In this document: one piece after another, positions 1-8,932 of the stretch
How the letters are laid out: each line of letters begins with the position of its first letter
How positions within the stretch are numbered: the first letter of the stretch is position 1
Source: Oxalobacteraceae bacterium OTU3CAMAD1
GTDB taxonomy: Bacteria > Pseudomonadota > Gammaproteobacteria > Burkholderiales > Burkholderiaceae_D
Direction: 5' to 3'
Length of the DNA: 64,000 nucleotides
NCBI GenBank assembly: GCA_024123915.1
Contig: CP099650.1
Coordinates: 4,650,001-4,714,000, forward strand
Position numbers and translations under genes: made by a program
Notes under the pieces: model-generated
The model's input: the letters and a program-made list of their open reading frames with translations, nothing else
Told to the model about the DNA's origin: nothing
The model's database searches: none

Positions 1-1908
1 TTCAAGGCGCAGCTGGAACAGGACCTGCAACGCGAGTACCCCGGCCGCTTCCGCGTCAACCAGCCCAACGACCAGGAACAGAACAGCCGCAACGAGGGCA
101 TGAGCCGCGCCTACCGCGTCAACCTGACGGTGCTGGCGCTGGTGGCCTTGTTCACCGGCGCCTTCCTGGTGTTCTCCACGCAGGCGCTGTCGGTGATACG
201 CCGCCGCAGCCAGTTCGCGCTGCTGCGTGTGCTGGGCATGGACCGCCGCCACCTGCTGCGCCAGATCCTGCTGGAGGGCCTGAGCCTGGGCATCGCCGGA
301 TCGGCCATCGGCATCGCCGCCGGCTACGGCCTGGCCGCCGCCGCGCTGCACTTCATGGGTGCGGATCTCGGCGCGGGATTCTTTTCCGGCGTACAGCCGA
401 CCGTCCACTTCACGCCGGTGGCCGCCGCCGTCTACTTCGCGCTCGGCGTCGGCGTGTCGCTGCTGGGCTGCGCCGCGCCGGCGTTCGACGCCGCCCGCGC
501 CAAACCGGCGGTGGCGCTCAAATCCGGCACCGAGGAGGCGGCCATGTCACGCCTGGCGACGGCATGGCCGGCCCTGGCCTGCATCGCGCTGGCGGCGCTG
601 CTGTCGCAAGCGCCACCGGTGTTCGAGCTGCCGATCTTCGGCTACCTTTCGATCGCGCTGCTGCTGGTCGGCGTGATCGCGCTGATGCCGCGCCTGGCCG
701 CCATCGTCTTCCGCTTCGCCCATAAGCGCTGGAGCGCCGCCACCGCCAACCGGCCCGGCGCCTCGCCCGTGTTGACGCTGACGCTATCGCGCCTGGCCAA
801 CGCCTCCAGCCAGGCGGGTATCGCGCTCGGCGGCGTGCTGTCGAGCTTTAGCCTGATGGTGGCCATGGCCATCATGGTGGCCAGCTTCCGCGTGTCGCTC
901 GACTACTGGCTGCGCCAGGTCCTGCCGGCCGACGTCTACGTCAGCACCATCGGCGCCGGCACCACGGCGGGCCTGCGCCCGCAGGAACAGGCGGCCATCG
1001 CCGGCCTTCCCGGCGTGCAGAAAGCCAGTTTCCTGCGTGTGCGTGGCATCTCGCTGGCGCCGGGCCGCCCGCCCGTGGCCCTGCTGGCGAGCATCGTCAA
1101 CGAGCAGGATCCCGCCCAATCGCTGGCCCTCGTCGGCGAGACGAAGCCGCCGGCGCCGGGCGGACCGCCGCCGGTCTGGGTCTCGGAGGCCATGGTCGAT
1201 TTATACGAGATGACAGTCGGCAAACGCGTGGAGATCCCCCTCAACGGCAAGCTCCATCGCTTCCAGGTGGCCGGCGTGTGGCGCGATTACGCCCGTCCCA
1301 CGGGCTCAATTCAAATGCGGCTGAGCGACTACCGCGCCATCACCGGCGACCAGCAGGTCAGCAGCGCCGCCCTGTGGCTCGAACCCGGCGCAAAACCCGA
1401 GGATACCGTGCAAGCGCTGAAGCGACTGCCGTTCGCCTCCGCCCTGGAAACGAGCGCGCCGTCGGAGATCCGCGACATGAGCATGAAAGTGTTCGACCGC
1501 AGCTTCGCCATCACCTATCTGCTGGAGGCGATCGCCATCGTCATCGGCCTGTTCGGCGTCGCCGCCACCTTCTCGGCGCAGACCTTGGCGCGCTCGAAGG
1601 AGTTCGGTATGCTGCGCCATGTCGGCGTCACGCGCGGCCAGATCCTGTCGATACTGGCCATCGAGGGCGGCGCGCTCACCGGCCTGGGCATCGCCACCGG
1701 CTTCGTGCTGGGCTGGGTCATCAGCCTGATTCTGGTTTTCGTCGTCAATCCGCAGTCGTTCCACTGGACCATGCAGCTGCATCTGCCTTGGGGTTTGCTG
1801 GCGGCCGTCGCCGGGCTGTTGCTGGCCGCGTCCGCGCTGACAGCCCTCCTGGCGGGCCGCCAATCGCTGTCCGGCGGGCCGATACGCGCCGTCAGGGAGG
1901 ATTGGTAA
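1..1908 (+). CDS. FtsX-family ABC transporter permease (5' end outside window)
   Basis: The reading frame is open from base 1, so the N-terminus lies upstream; 635 residues are visible. A membrane segment (LTVLALVALFTGAFLV) is followed by the FtsX signature ALLRVLGMDRRHLLRQIL, further membrane helices, a periplasmic domain of about 200 residues, and a second FtsX module near the C-terminus (AIVIGLFGVAATFSAQTL, then EFGMLRHVGVTRGQIL). This two-module layout is that of MacB/LolCE-like permeases that move or extract envelope substrates without a classical pore. The stop TAA shares its last base with the ATG of the next gene, so the two are translationally coupled. The cognate ATPase is presumably just upstream, outside the window. 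The substrate cannot be read from sequence. Confidence 0.9.
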   Translation, partial: FKAQLEQDLQREYPGRFRVNQPNDQEQNSRNEGMSRAYRVNLTVLALVALFTGAFLVFSTQALSVIRRRSQFALLRVLGMDRRHLLRQILLEGLSLGIAGSAIGIAAGYGLAAAALHFMGADLGAGFFSGVQPTVHFTPVAAAVYFALGVGVSLLGCAAPAFDAARAKPAVALKSGTEEAAMSRLATAWPALACIALAALLSQAPPVFELPIFGYLSIALLLVGVIALMPRLAAIVFRFAHKRWSAATANRPGASPVLTLTLSRLANASSQAGIALGGVLSSFSLMVAMAIMVASFRVSLDYWLRQVLPADVYVSTIGAGTTAGLRPQEQAAIAGLPGVQKASFLRVRGISLAPGRPPVALLASIVNEQDPAQSLALVGETKPPAPGGPPPVWVSEAMVDLYEMTVGKRVEIPLNGKLHRFQVAGVWRDYARPTGSIQMRLSDYRAITGDQQVSSAALWLEPGAKPEDTVQALKRLPFASALETSAPSEIRDMSMKVFDRSFAITYLLEAIAIVIGLFGVAATFSAQTLARSKEFGMLRHVGVTRGQILSILAIEGGALTGLGIATGFVLGWVISLILVFVVNPQSFHWTMQLHLPWGLLAAVAGLLLAASALTALLAGRQSLSGGPIRAVREDW

Positions 1909-2990
1909 TGCGTTACTGTTTGGTGTTTTTAATGCTGTTATGCGGCCTGTCCTCGCGGGCGGCGGCGCCCGGATACTCACCGGTCCAGCCGCTGCCGGCC
2001 GGCGCCTCGCTGCGCTTCCCCGCCGACTACGGCGCCCATCCGGACTACAAAATCGAATGGTGGTACGTCACCGGCTGGCTCAATACAACCGATGGCAAGC
2101 CGCTGGGCTTCCAGGTCACCTTCTTCCGCAGCGGGACGGAACATGACCGCGCCAACCCCAGCAAGTTCGCGCCGAAGCAGCTGATCATCGGCCACGCCGC
2201 CGTCTCCGACCCGGCCAACGGCAAACTGCTGCACGACCAGCGCAGCGCGCGCGAAGGCTTCGGCATCGCCTACGCCAAGGTCGGCGACGCCGATGTGAAG
2301 CTGGACGACTGGCGCATGACGCGCAACGCCGACGGCAGCTATGCGATCCGCGTGGACGCCGCCAACTTCGCGCTCAACCTGAAGCTGGCGCCGTCGCAGC
2401 CGGTGCTGCTCCAGGGCCAGCGCGGTTATTCCCGCAAAGGACCGCGCCCCGTGCAGGCCAGCTACTACTACAGCGAGCCGCAACTGACCACCACCGGCAC
2501 CGTCACACGCGGCGGCAAGGCGTCGGCCGTCACCGGCGCAAGCTGGCTCGACCATGAGTGGTCCAGCGATATCATGGGCGGCGATTCGGGCGCCGTCGGC
2601 TGGGATTGGATCGGCGCCAACCTCGATGACGGCGGCGCCCTGATGGCTTTCCAACTCCGCGACAAGACAGGTGCTAAACTATGGTCGCACGCGACATGGC
2701 GCGACGCATCCGGTAAGATCACGCAGTTCTCGCCGGAGCAGGTGAGTTTTGCCGCGCAAAGGCGCTGGCGCTCGCCCCGCACCAATGCCGAGTATCCGGT
2801 CGAAAGCCGGCTCACCACCGGCAACGTTGAGTGGCGCATCGTGCCCCTACAGGACGATCAGGAGCTGGACTCGCGCCGCTCGACCGGCGCGGTGTACTGG
2901 GAAGGCGCGGTGACGCTGAGCCGTGACGGCAAGCCGGCCGGTCGCGCCTATCTGGAACTGACGGGGTATGTCAGCCCGATGAAACTGTAG
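1908..2990 (+). CDS. CrtC/AttH lipocalin-like secreted protein
   Basis: 360-residue protein starting at the ATG that overlaps the permease stop by one base. It opens with a signal peptide (MRYCLVFLMLLCGLSSRAAA). The mature part carries the EWWYVTGWL motif at about residues 50-58 and SWLDHEWSS in the middle, both typical of the CrtC/AttH family (named for hydroxyneurosporene synthase/carotenoid 1,2-hydratase, double-lipocalin fold). No carotenoid genes are nearby, so pigment hydration is unlikely here. Family members paired with an FtsX-type permease, as here, are generally annotated as lipocalin-like exported proteins. I infer that it handles the hydrophobic cargo of the transporter in the periplasm; the ligand is unknown. 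Confidence 0.85.
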   Translation: MRYCLVFLMLLCGLSSRAAAPGYSPVQPLPAGASLRFPADYGAHPDYKIEWWYVTGWLNTTDGKPLGFQVTFFRSGTEHDRANPSKFAPKQLIIGHAAVSDPANGKLLHDQRSAREGFGIAYAKVGDADVKLDDWRMTRNADGSYAIRVDAANFALNLKLAPSQPVLLQGQRGYSRKGPRPVQASYYYSEPQLTTTGTVTRGGKASAVTGASWLDHEWSSDIMGGDSGAVGWDWIGANLDDGGALMAFQLRDKTGAKLWSHATWRDASGKITQFSPEQVSFAAQRRWRSPRTNAEYPVESRLTTGNVEWRIVPLQDDQELDSRRSTGAVYWEGAVTLSRDGKPAGRAYLELTGYVSPMKL

Positions 2991-3040
2991 AAGAATATTA
3001 GAACAACCCAAAGCATATTTACCGAAACCGCAGCCACACG

Positions 3041-4876
3041 ATGACCAACAGCACCACCGCCAGCACCCCGTCCGCAGTCGCGCCCAACGTCAACAGGGAA
3101 CAAAAGAAAGGCAGCATTTCCACCCTGCGCGGCCTGCTGCCGTTCCTGGCGCCCTACAAGCGTCAATTCGTCATGGCCGGTATCGCGCTGGTGGTCGCCG
3201 CCTGCGCCACCCTGGCCATTCCGGCCGCCTTCAAGCAGATGATCGACCTCGGTTTCGGCGGCACGGGCGACAAGAGCATCAAGCACGTCGACCTGGTGTT
3301 CCTGGCGCTGTTCGGCGTCGCCACCGTGCTGGCGCTGGCCACTGCTGCGCGATTTTATACCGTCTCCTGGCTGGGCGAACGGGTCACCGCCGATATCCGC
3401 AGCGCCGTCTACAAGCATGTCGTCACCCAAAGCCCCGAGTTCTTCGAGACTACGCAGACCGGCGAAGTCCTGTCCCGCATCACCACCGACACCACGCTGA
3501 TCCAGGCGGTCGTCGGCACCAGCATCTCGATGGCGCTGCGTAATGTGCTGCTGTTCATCGGCGGCCTGGTGATGTTGTTCGTGACCAGCGTCAAACTGTC
3601 GGCCATCATCATCGGCCTGCTGGTGTTGACGGTACTGCCTATCGTGATGTTCGGCCGCCGCGTGCGCGAGCTGTCGCGCGACTCGCAGGACCGCGTGGCC
3701 GACGCCTCGGCCATGGCAGGCGAAATCCTCAACGCCATGCCGACCGTGCAGGCATTCACCCACGAGAAGATCGAATCGAACCGCTTCGGCGCCTCGGTCG
3801 AAGGCGCGTTCAAGACCGCGATGCGCCGCATCCGCGCCCGCGCGCTGCTGACGATGATCGCCATCGTTCTGGTGTTCGGCACCATCGTCTTCGTGCTGTG
3901 GCTGGGCGCCCACGCCGTGCTGTCGGGCGACATGACCGGCGGCGACCTGGGTCAGTTCATCCTGTACGCCTCGATCGTGGCCGGCGCCATTGGCGCCCTG
4001 TCCGAGGTGATGGGCGAAGCGCAGCGCGCCGCCGGCGCCACCGAGCGCCTGCTGGAACTGATGGCCGTCAAATCGAATATCCAGTCGCCGGCCAAGCCGC
4101 TGGCGCTGCCGCCGCGCGCCGCCAACGGCGCGGCCTTGACTCTGAGCGACGTCACATTCTCGTATCCGTCGCGGCCCGAAACGGCGGCGCTGGGCCACCT
4201 GTGGCTGGACATCAAGCCTGGTGAAACGGTGGCCGTTGTCGGCCCTTCCGGCGCCGGCAAGACCACGCTGTTCCAGCTGTTCCTGCGCTTCTACGACCCG
4301 CAAAGCGGCAGCATCAAGCTCGATGGCGTCGACATCACGCAGCTCGACCTGCACACGCTGCGCGACGCCATCGGCATCGTGCCGCAGGATACGGTGATCT
4401 TCTCGGCCGACGCAATGGAAAACATCCGCTACGGCCGCGCCGGCGCCACCGACGAGGAAGTGACCCAGGCCGCAAAGCTGGCCGCCGCCCACGAATTCAT
4501 CGAGCGTCTGCCGCAGGGCTACAAATCGTTCCTCGGCGAGCGCGGGGTGCGCCTGTCCGGCGGACAGCGCCAACGCATCGCCATCGCGCGCGCTTTGCTG
4601 AAAAATCCGCCGCTGCTGCTGCTCGACGAAGCCACCAGCGCGCTGGACGCCGAATCGGAGCGCCTGGTGCAAAAGGCGCTGGAAGCGGCGATGGTCGGCC
4701 GCACCACCGTCATCATCGCCCACCGCCTGGCGACGGTGCAGCGCGCGGACCGCATCATCGTCATGGAAGACGGCAAAATCGTCGAAACCGGCACCCACAC
4801 GTCGCTGGTGGCGCTGGGCGGCATCTACGCCAACCTGGCCGCACTCCAGTTCCACAACGTCCACACCGCCCATTGA
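3041..4876 (+). CDS. MsbA-like ABC exporter (fused permease-ATPase)
   Basis: 611-residue half-transporter. After a polar N-terminus comes an ABC type-1 transmembrane domain of six helices (about residues 35-330), with the coupling-region motif ETTQTGEVLSRITTDTTLIQ. A full nucleotide-binding domain follows: Walker A GPSGAGKTT near residue 401, Q-loop PQDTVIFSA, signature LSGGQRQRIAIARALL near 505, Walker B LLLLDEATSALD and the H-loop IIAHRLATV. A homodimer would form the exporter in the inner membrane, probably for lipids or drugs as in the MsbA/LmrA group. The substrate is not evident. It is the first gene after a 50-base gap and lies upstream of the aldolase, with no obvious functional link. 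Confidence 0.92.
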   Translation: MTNSTTASTPSAVAPNVNREQKKGSISTLRGLLPFLAPYKRQFVMAGIALVVAACATLAIPAAFKQMIDLGFGGTGDKSIKHVDLVFLALFGVATVLALATAARFYTVSWLGERVTADIRSAVYKHVVTQSPEFFETTQTGEVLSRITTDTTLIQAVVGTSISMALRNVLLFIGGLVMLFVTSVKLSAIIIGLLVLTVLPIVMFGRRVRELSRDSQDRVADASAMAGEILNAMPTVQAFTHEKIESNRFGASVEGAFKTAMRRIRARALLTMIAIVLVFGTIVFVLWLGAHAVLSGDMTGGDLGQFILYASIVAGAIGALSEVMGEAQRAAGATERLLELMAVKSNIQSPAKPLALPPRAANGAALTLSDVTFSYPSRPETAALGHLWLDIKPGETVAVVGPSGAGKTTLFQLFLRFYDPQSGSIKLDGVDITQLDLHTLRDAIGIVPQDTVIFSADAMENIRYGRAGATDEEVTQAAKLAAAHEFIERLPQGYKSFLGERGVRLSGGQRQRIAIARALLKNPPLLLLDEATSALDAESERLVQKALEAAMVGRTTVIIAHRLATVQRADRIIVMEDGKIVETGTHTSLVALGGIYANLAALQFHNVHTAH

Positions 4877-4909
4877 TCGGGGTATCATTCGTTCTTTCAG
4901 GAGAATGAA

Positions 4910-5995
4910 TTGACCGACGCCGAACTGCGCCTCCGCTGCCGAACCCACCTTCCCGGCCACCGCCAACCCTCGCCCGCGCAGCTGTTCGCGGCGATGGCGG
5001 CGTGGTGCGAAACCAACGGCGTGGAGCACGACACCTACGGCAACGGCACCCTGATCCAGGAATTCGAGCAAAAAGTCGCAAAACTGCTCGGTTTCGAGGC
5101 AGCGCTGTTCTGCATCACCGGTACCATGACGCAAGCCACCGCGCTGCGCATCGCCTGCGAGGAACGAGGCAGCAAGCTGGTGGCGCTGCACCCGACGTCG
5201 CACATCTTGCGCCATGAACGCGGCAACCATCAGCTGTTCGACCACTTCCACGCCTTGCAGATCGGGGACCAGAACCGTCCATGGACGCTCGAAGAACTCA
5301 AGGGCATCCCGGACAAATTGGGCGCGGCCACGCTGGAACTGCCGATGCGCGAGATTGGCGGCCAATGCCCCGACTGGGAAGATCTCACAGCCATCAAGAC
5401 CTATTGCCGCGAGCAGGCCATTCATTTGCACCTGGATGGCGCCCGCCTGTGGGAAACCGCCGCCGCTTACGGACGGCCGGCCAGCGAGATCGCGGCCGGT
5501 TTCGACACGGTCTACGTGTCGCTCTATAAAGGCATAGGCGGCCTGGGCGGCGCCATGCTGCTTGGCTCCTCCCGGTTCGTCGCCAAGGCGCAGGAGTGGT
5601 ACCGCCGCCAGGGCGGCAATGTCTACCAGCGCACGCCGTACGTGGTGGCCGCCGCGATGCAGTTCGATGCGCGGCTGGCGGCGATGCCGGATTACTTCCG
5701 CCGCACGCTGTGGCTCTACGAGACGCTGCGCGACTATCCGCTGCTGACGCCCAATCCGGCGCGTCCGCAAGCCAGCATGCTGCATCTGCATCTGCCGGTA
5801 AGCCGCGACCGCGCGCTGAACATCCGCAACCTGATCGCCGAGCGGCATAGCGTATGGCTGTTCAATGGCGCCAGCCACGGAGCGCTGCAGGACCGCAGCT
5901 CGGTGGAGCTGTACATCGGCGACAACCTGCTCAACATGCCGGACGACCGCGTGCGCGAGATACTATCGCTGTGGTCCGCCGCACTGGCCAACTAA
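4910..5995 (+). CDS. low-specificity L-threonine aldolase family protein
   Basis: 361 residues, fold-type I PLP enzyme of the beta-eliminating lyase (threonine aldolase) family, expected to split L-threonine/allo-threonine into glycine and acetaldehyde or act on related beta-hydroxy amino acids. Seen: the PLP-aspartate region HLDGARLWE near residue 173 and the Schiff-base lysine in SLYKGIGGLGG near residue 206. Start is TTG at 4910, chosen because CAGGAG lies 6 bases upstream and no in-frame ATG nearby conserves the N-terminus; the gene begins shortly after the exporter stop. Length fits the family. Side-chain specificity cannot be assigned. Confidence 0.85.
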   Translation: MTDAELRLRCRTHLPGHRQPSPAQLFAAMAAWCETNGVEHDTYGNGTLIQEFEQKVAKLLGFEAALFCITGTMTQATALRIACEERGSKLVALHPTSHILRHERGNHQLFDHFHALQIGDQNRPWTLEELKGIPDKLGAATLELPMREIGGQCPDWEDLTAIKTYCREQAIHLHLDGARLWETAAAYGRPASEIAAGFDTVYVSLYKGIGGLGGAMLLGSSRFVAKAQEWYRRQGGNVYQRTPYVVAAAMQFDARLAAMPDYFRRTLWLYETLRDYPLLTPNPARPQASMLHLHLPVSRDRALNIRNLIAERHSVWLFNGASHGALQDRSSVELYIGDNLLNMPDDRVREILSLWSAALAN

Positions 5996-6056
5996 TTTCG
6001 CACAAGCCGGGACAACCGGCTACACTGCGCCCTCTTTTCGTTTTACTGCACATACA

Positions 6057-7604
6057 ATGACCTTCCAAGCACTCGGCCTGATCGATCCAATCCAGCGCAC
6101 GCTGGACACCCTGGGCTACAAACAGCCGACGCCCGTTCAAAAGCAAGCCATTCCCGTCGTCCTGGCGGGGCGCGACCTGATGGCCGCCGCCCAAACCGGC
6201 ACCGGCAAGACGGCCGGCTTCGCGCTGCCCATCCTGCAACGGCTGACCATGGACGGCGTGACCGCGCCTAAAGCGGTGCGCTGCCTGGTGCTGGTGCCGA
6301 CGCGCGAACTGGCCGAGCAGGTCTACGAAAGCTTCCGCACCTACGGCGGCAATCTGCCGCTGCGCTCCGCCGTGGCCTACGGCGGCGTGCCGATCGAGCC
6401 GCAGATCACCAAGCTGCGCAAAGGCCTGGACGTGCTGGTGGCGACGCCCGGCCGCCTGAAGGACCTGCACGATCAGGGCGCGATCAGCTTCACGATGCTG
6501 CAAACGTTGGTACTGGACGAGGCGGACCGCATGCTGGACCTGGGCTTCGAGCGCGATCTGGACATCCTGCTGGCGGCCCTGCCGAAGAAGCGCCAGACCT
6601 TGCTGTTCTCGGCCACGTTCTCCGACGAGATCCGCAAACTTGCCAAAGGCATGTTGAAGGACCCGGTATCGATCCAGGTCAGCGCCAGTAACACCGCCAC
6701 CAAAAGCGTCAAGCAATGGCTGATCCCGACCGACAAGCGCCGCAAGCCGGAGCTGCTGCTGCATCTCCTGAAGAAGCTTCAGTGGGGCCAGGTACTGGTG
6801 TTCGTCAAAACGCGCAAAGGTGTCGAAACGCTGGTCAAGACCTTGCAGGAGCACGGCATCTCGGCCGACTCCATCCACGGCGACAAGACCCAGCCGGCGC
6901 GCCTGAAGGCGTTGGCGCGCTTTAAACAAGCCGAAGTCCAGCTGCTGGTGGCGACCGACGTCGCCGCGCGCGGCCTGGATATCGAAGCGCTGCCGCAGGT
7001 GGTCAACTTCGATTTGCCGACCGTGGCGGAGGACTATATCCACCGCATCGGCCGCACCGGCCGCGCGGGCATGGAAGGCGAAGCTGTATCGCTGGTATGC
7101 GCGGACGAAGTCGAGATCCTGAAGGCGATCGAAACCCTGACCGGCCAAGTGATCCGGCGCGAAGAGGAACCGGGCTTCGAGGCCGATCACCGCGTGCCGG
7201 AAACCGGCCCGAAAGGCGTGGCGGCGGCCCTGGCGAAGAAGGCGGCGGCCGAAGCGCCGGCCAAGAAAAAGCGGCCGTTCACCGGCCCGGCTGGCGGCTC
7301 GGCGGCGGGCAAGGCTGCCAGCGGAACGGCGGCCGGAAAAGCGACCGCGCGTCCGGCCGGCGGCGACGCCTCGCTCGGCACGTGGACACCACCCGTGCCG
7401 GCGGGCGGCAAGGGAGCCGGCGGTGCGCGCTCCGCTGGCGGCAAGGCCGGCACGGGCCGCATATACGGCGGTGGCGGCAAGCCGGCGGCGCCGAAAGGCG
7501 CTGTTGTCGTCACCGGCGGACGTGGCGCCAAATCGCTCGCCCGCGCGGCCGGCAAAGTGACCGCGCAACCGGGCGGCCGCAAGCCCAAGTCGGGCAGCCG
7601 CTAA
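6057..7604 (+). CDS. rhlE: DEAD-box ATP-dependent RNA helicase, RhlE type
   Basis: 515 residues from the ATG at 6057, which begins the conserved MTFQALGLIDPIQ segment. Upstream in-frame codons run into the preceding gene and are not used. Core motifs: Q motif (GYKQPTPVQKQAIP), motif I AQTGTGKT, Ia PTRELAEQ, motif II DEAD in VLDEADRMLDLGF near residue 153, motif III SAT, and HRIGRTGRAG near 329. The last 130 residues form a disordered Lys/Gly/Ala-rich tail, as in RhlE proteins, likely aiding RNA binding. Role: ATP-dependent unwinding in ribosome assembly and RNA decay. The tail is unusually rich in GGKA-like low-complexity segments. Confidence 0.93.
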   Translation: MTFQALGLIDPIQRTLDTLGYKQPTPVQKQAIPVVLAGRDLMAAAQTGTGKTAGFALPILQRLTMDGVTAPKAVRCLVLVPTRELAEQVYESFRTYGGNLPLRSAVAYGGVPIEPQITKLRKGLDVLVATPGRLKDLHDQGAISFTMLQTLVLDEADRMLDLGFERDLDILLAALPKKRQTLLFSATFSDEIRKLAKGMLKDPVSIQVSASNTATKSVKQWLIPTDKRRKPELLLHLLKKLQWGQVLVFVKTRKGVETLVKTLQEHGISADSIHGDKTQPARLKALARFKQAEVQLLVATDVAARGLDIEALPQVVNFDLPTVAEDYIHRIGRTGRAGMEGEAVSLVCADEVEILKAIETLTGQVIRREEEPGFEADHRVPETGPKGVAAALAKKAAAEAPAKKKRPFTGPAGGSAAGKAASGTAAGKATARPAGGDASLGTWTPPVPAGGKGAGGARSAGGKAGTGRIYGGGGKPAAPKGAVVVTGGRGAKSLARAAGKVTAQPGGRKPKSGSR

Positions 7605-7619
7605 GAGGACCGGACACGT

Positions 7620-8789
7620 ATGCGCAAAAAGATAACCCGCCGCCAGGCAATCACGCGGACATCGATGGCGCTTGGCGGCGCGTTACTGAGTAATCTGGGC
7701 TTGGCGCTTGCTGCTCCAACCGGCGCCAAGTCCACGCAACGTCCCAATATTCTGCTGCTGGTCGCCGACGGCTGGAGTTGGCAAGGCTCGGAGTCGGTGG
7801 ACAAGCTTGGCATGCGCATGCCGACATTCGCCCGCCTCCAGCGCGACGGCGTCAGTTTCGAAAATGCCTTCATCGCATCGCGGGGCACGCAACTCCCCTA
7901 CGTTGACCTGCTCAGAAAGAGTGGCTACGCCGTCGCCGATGAGGATTTCGGCGCTTTCCTCGCCAAGCGGGCTGCTGGCAAGCCTCTTTTGTTCTGCCTT
8001 GAATCGAAAAGTCCACACCGCCGCTCAACAGCGACCTTCGATACCGCAAACCTCACCGTCCCGCCCTACCTGCCCGACACGCCGGCGGTGCGTGGCGATA
8101 TCGCCGCCTACCGTTCGGAGATCGAGCGTTTCGACCACGAAGCGGGCTTGCTGATCGACCGGCTGCAACGCGCCGGTCAGTTGTCCAATACCCTGGTTGT
8201 CATGACCGGCAAAGGCGGCTGGCCCTTCCCTCGCGGCGCAGGAACGCTTTACGACGCCGGCACCCACGTGCCACTGGTCGTCATGTACCCCGGCGGAATC
8301 GGCGGCGGGCGCGTATCGAAAGCCCTCGTCAGCAGCGCCGATCTGGCGACAACCATCCTTGACGTAGCCGGCGCGGCCAAGCGAGCGGCAGCCAACGGGC
8401 AGGCCTTTGTGCTAACCGGCAGTGAAAGCTATCCTGCCCGCGCGATCAGAACACCTCAATATCTCTACATTCGGAACCTGCACCCGGACCGCTGGCCGGC
8501 CGGAATGCCCGCCCAGCAGGCCGTCACGCCAGCGCAACTGGACAGCGATATCAGCTCGGCCTTCGCCGGCATCGCCCCAAGCCCGACCAAGACGGCGATG
8601 ATCGTCGGCCGGGGCAATCCCCCCATGGACCGGCTGCTGGACTTGGCGACCGCCAAGCGTCCGGCGGCGGAGCTTTACGACGTCCGCACCGACCCGTACC
8701 AGCTCAATAATCTGGCAGCCGATCCGGCGATGAAAGCGGTCGTCGCACGCCTGGACAGACAGCTGACGAGTCGCCACGGAGACACGTAG
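7620..8789 (+). CDS. sulfatase-fold protein lacking catalytic residues (pseudoenzyme)
   Basis: 389 residues with a good ribosome site (AGAGGA overlapping the helicase stop). The N-terminus has a twin-arginine-like signal (RRQAITRTSMALGGALL). Sulfatase landmarks are present: RPNILLLVADGWSW, MPTFARLQRDGVSFENAF, and the C-terminal LYDVRTDPYQLNNLA. The active site is not. The C-x-P-x-R stretch that normally follows FENAF and yields formylglycine is missing; the chain jumps to SRGTQLPYVDLLRKSGYAV. The metal motif ADD reads ADG, and the usual SDN/SDH near the C-terminus reads TGKGG (MTGKGGWPFPRGAG). The stop codon TAG lies inside a palindromic repeat. I infer an exported, catalytically dead sulfatase or decaying gene; an unusual start or fold variant is less likely. 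Confidence 0.8.
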   Translation: MRKKITRRQAITRTSMALGGALLSNLGLALAAPTGAKSTQRPNILLLVADGWSWQGSESVDKLGMRMPTFARLQRDGVSFENAFIASRGTQLPYVDLLRKSGYAVADEDFGAFLAKRAAGKPLLFCLESKSPHRRSTATFDTANLTVPPYLPDTPAVRGDIAAYRSEIERFDHEAGLLIDRLQRAGQLSNTLVVMTGKGGWPFPRGAGTLYDAGTHVPLVVMYPGGIGGGRVSKALVSSADLATTILDVAGAAKRAAANGQAFVLTGSESYPARAIRTPQYLYIRNLHPDRWPAGMPAQQAVTPAQLDSDISSAFAGIAPSPTKTAMIVGRGNPPMDRLLDLATAKRPAAELYDVRTDPYQLNNLAADPAMKAVVARLDRQLTSRHGDT

Positions 8790-8880
8790 GGCGGATTAGC
8801 GAAGCGTAATCGGCCATGTATAAGCCGCCGACAACGCATGCATGGCCGATTACGGCGTTCCGCCTAATCCGCCCTACGTG
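8783..8880 (+). repeat. REP/BIME-like palindromic repeat, copy 1
   Basis: 98-base imperfect palindrome starting CACGTAGGGCGGATTAGC and ending GCTAATCC-type sequence then GCCCTACGTG. The left arm is shorter (TTAGCGAAGCGTAATCGG) than the right arm (TTAGGCGGAACGCCGTAA on the other strand), which gives the element an orientation. Each end carries GTAG, as in REP pairs. Its left arm supplies the TAG stop of the sulfatase-like gene. Confidence 0.9.
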
Positions 8881-8932
8881 CCTCTGATAAAATAGCCGAC
8901 TTTAGAGCCGCAACGTGCACGTTGGAGAACAT

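Noticed and set aside
8915..8932. Upstream ATG for thymidylate synthase
   Set aside because: It would precede the GGAG ribosome site that fits the ATG at 8933 and adds residues not typical of ThyA.
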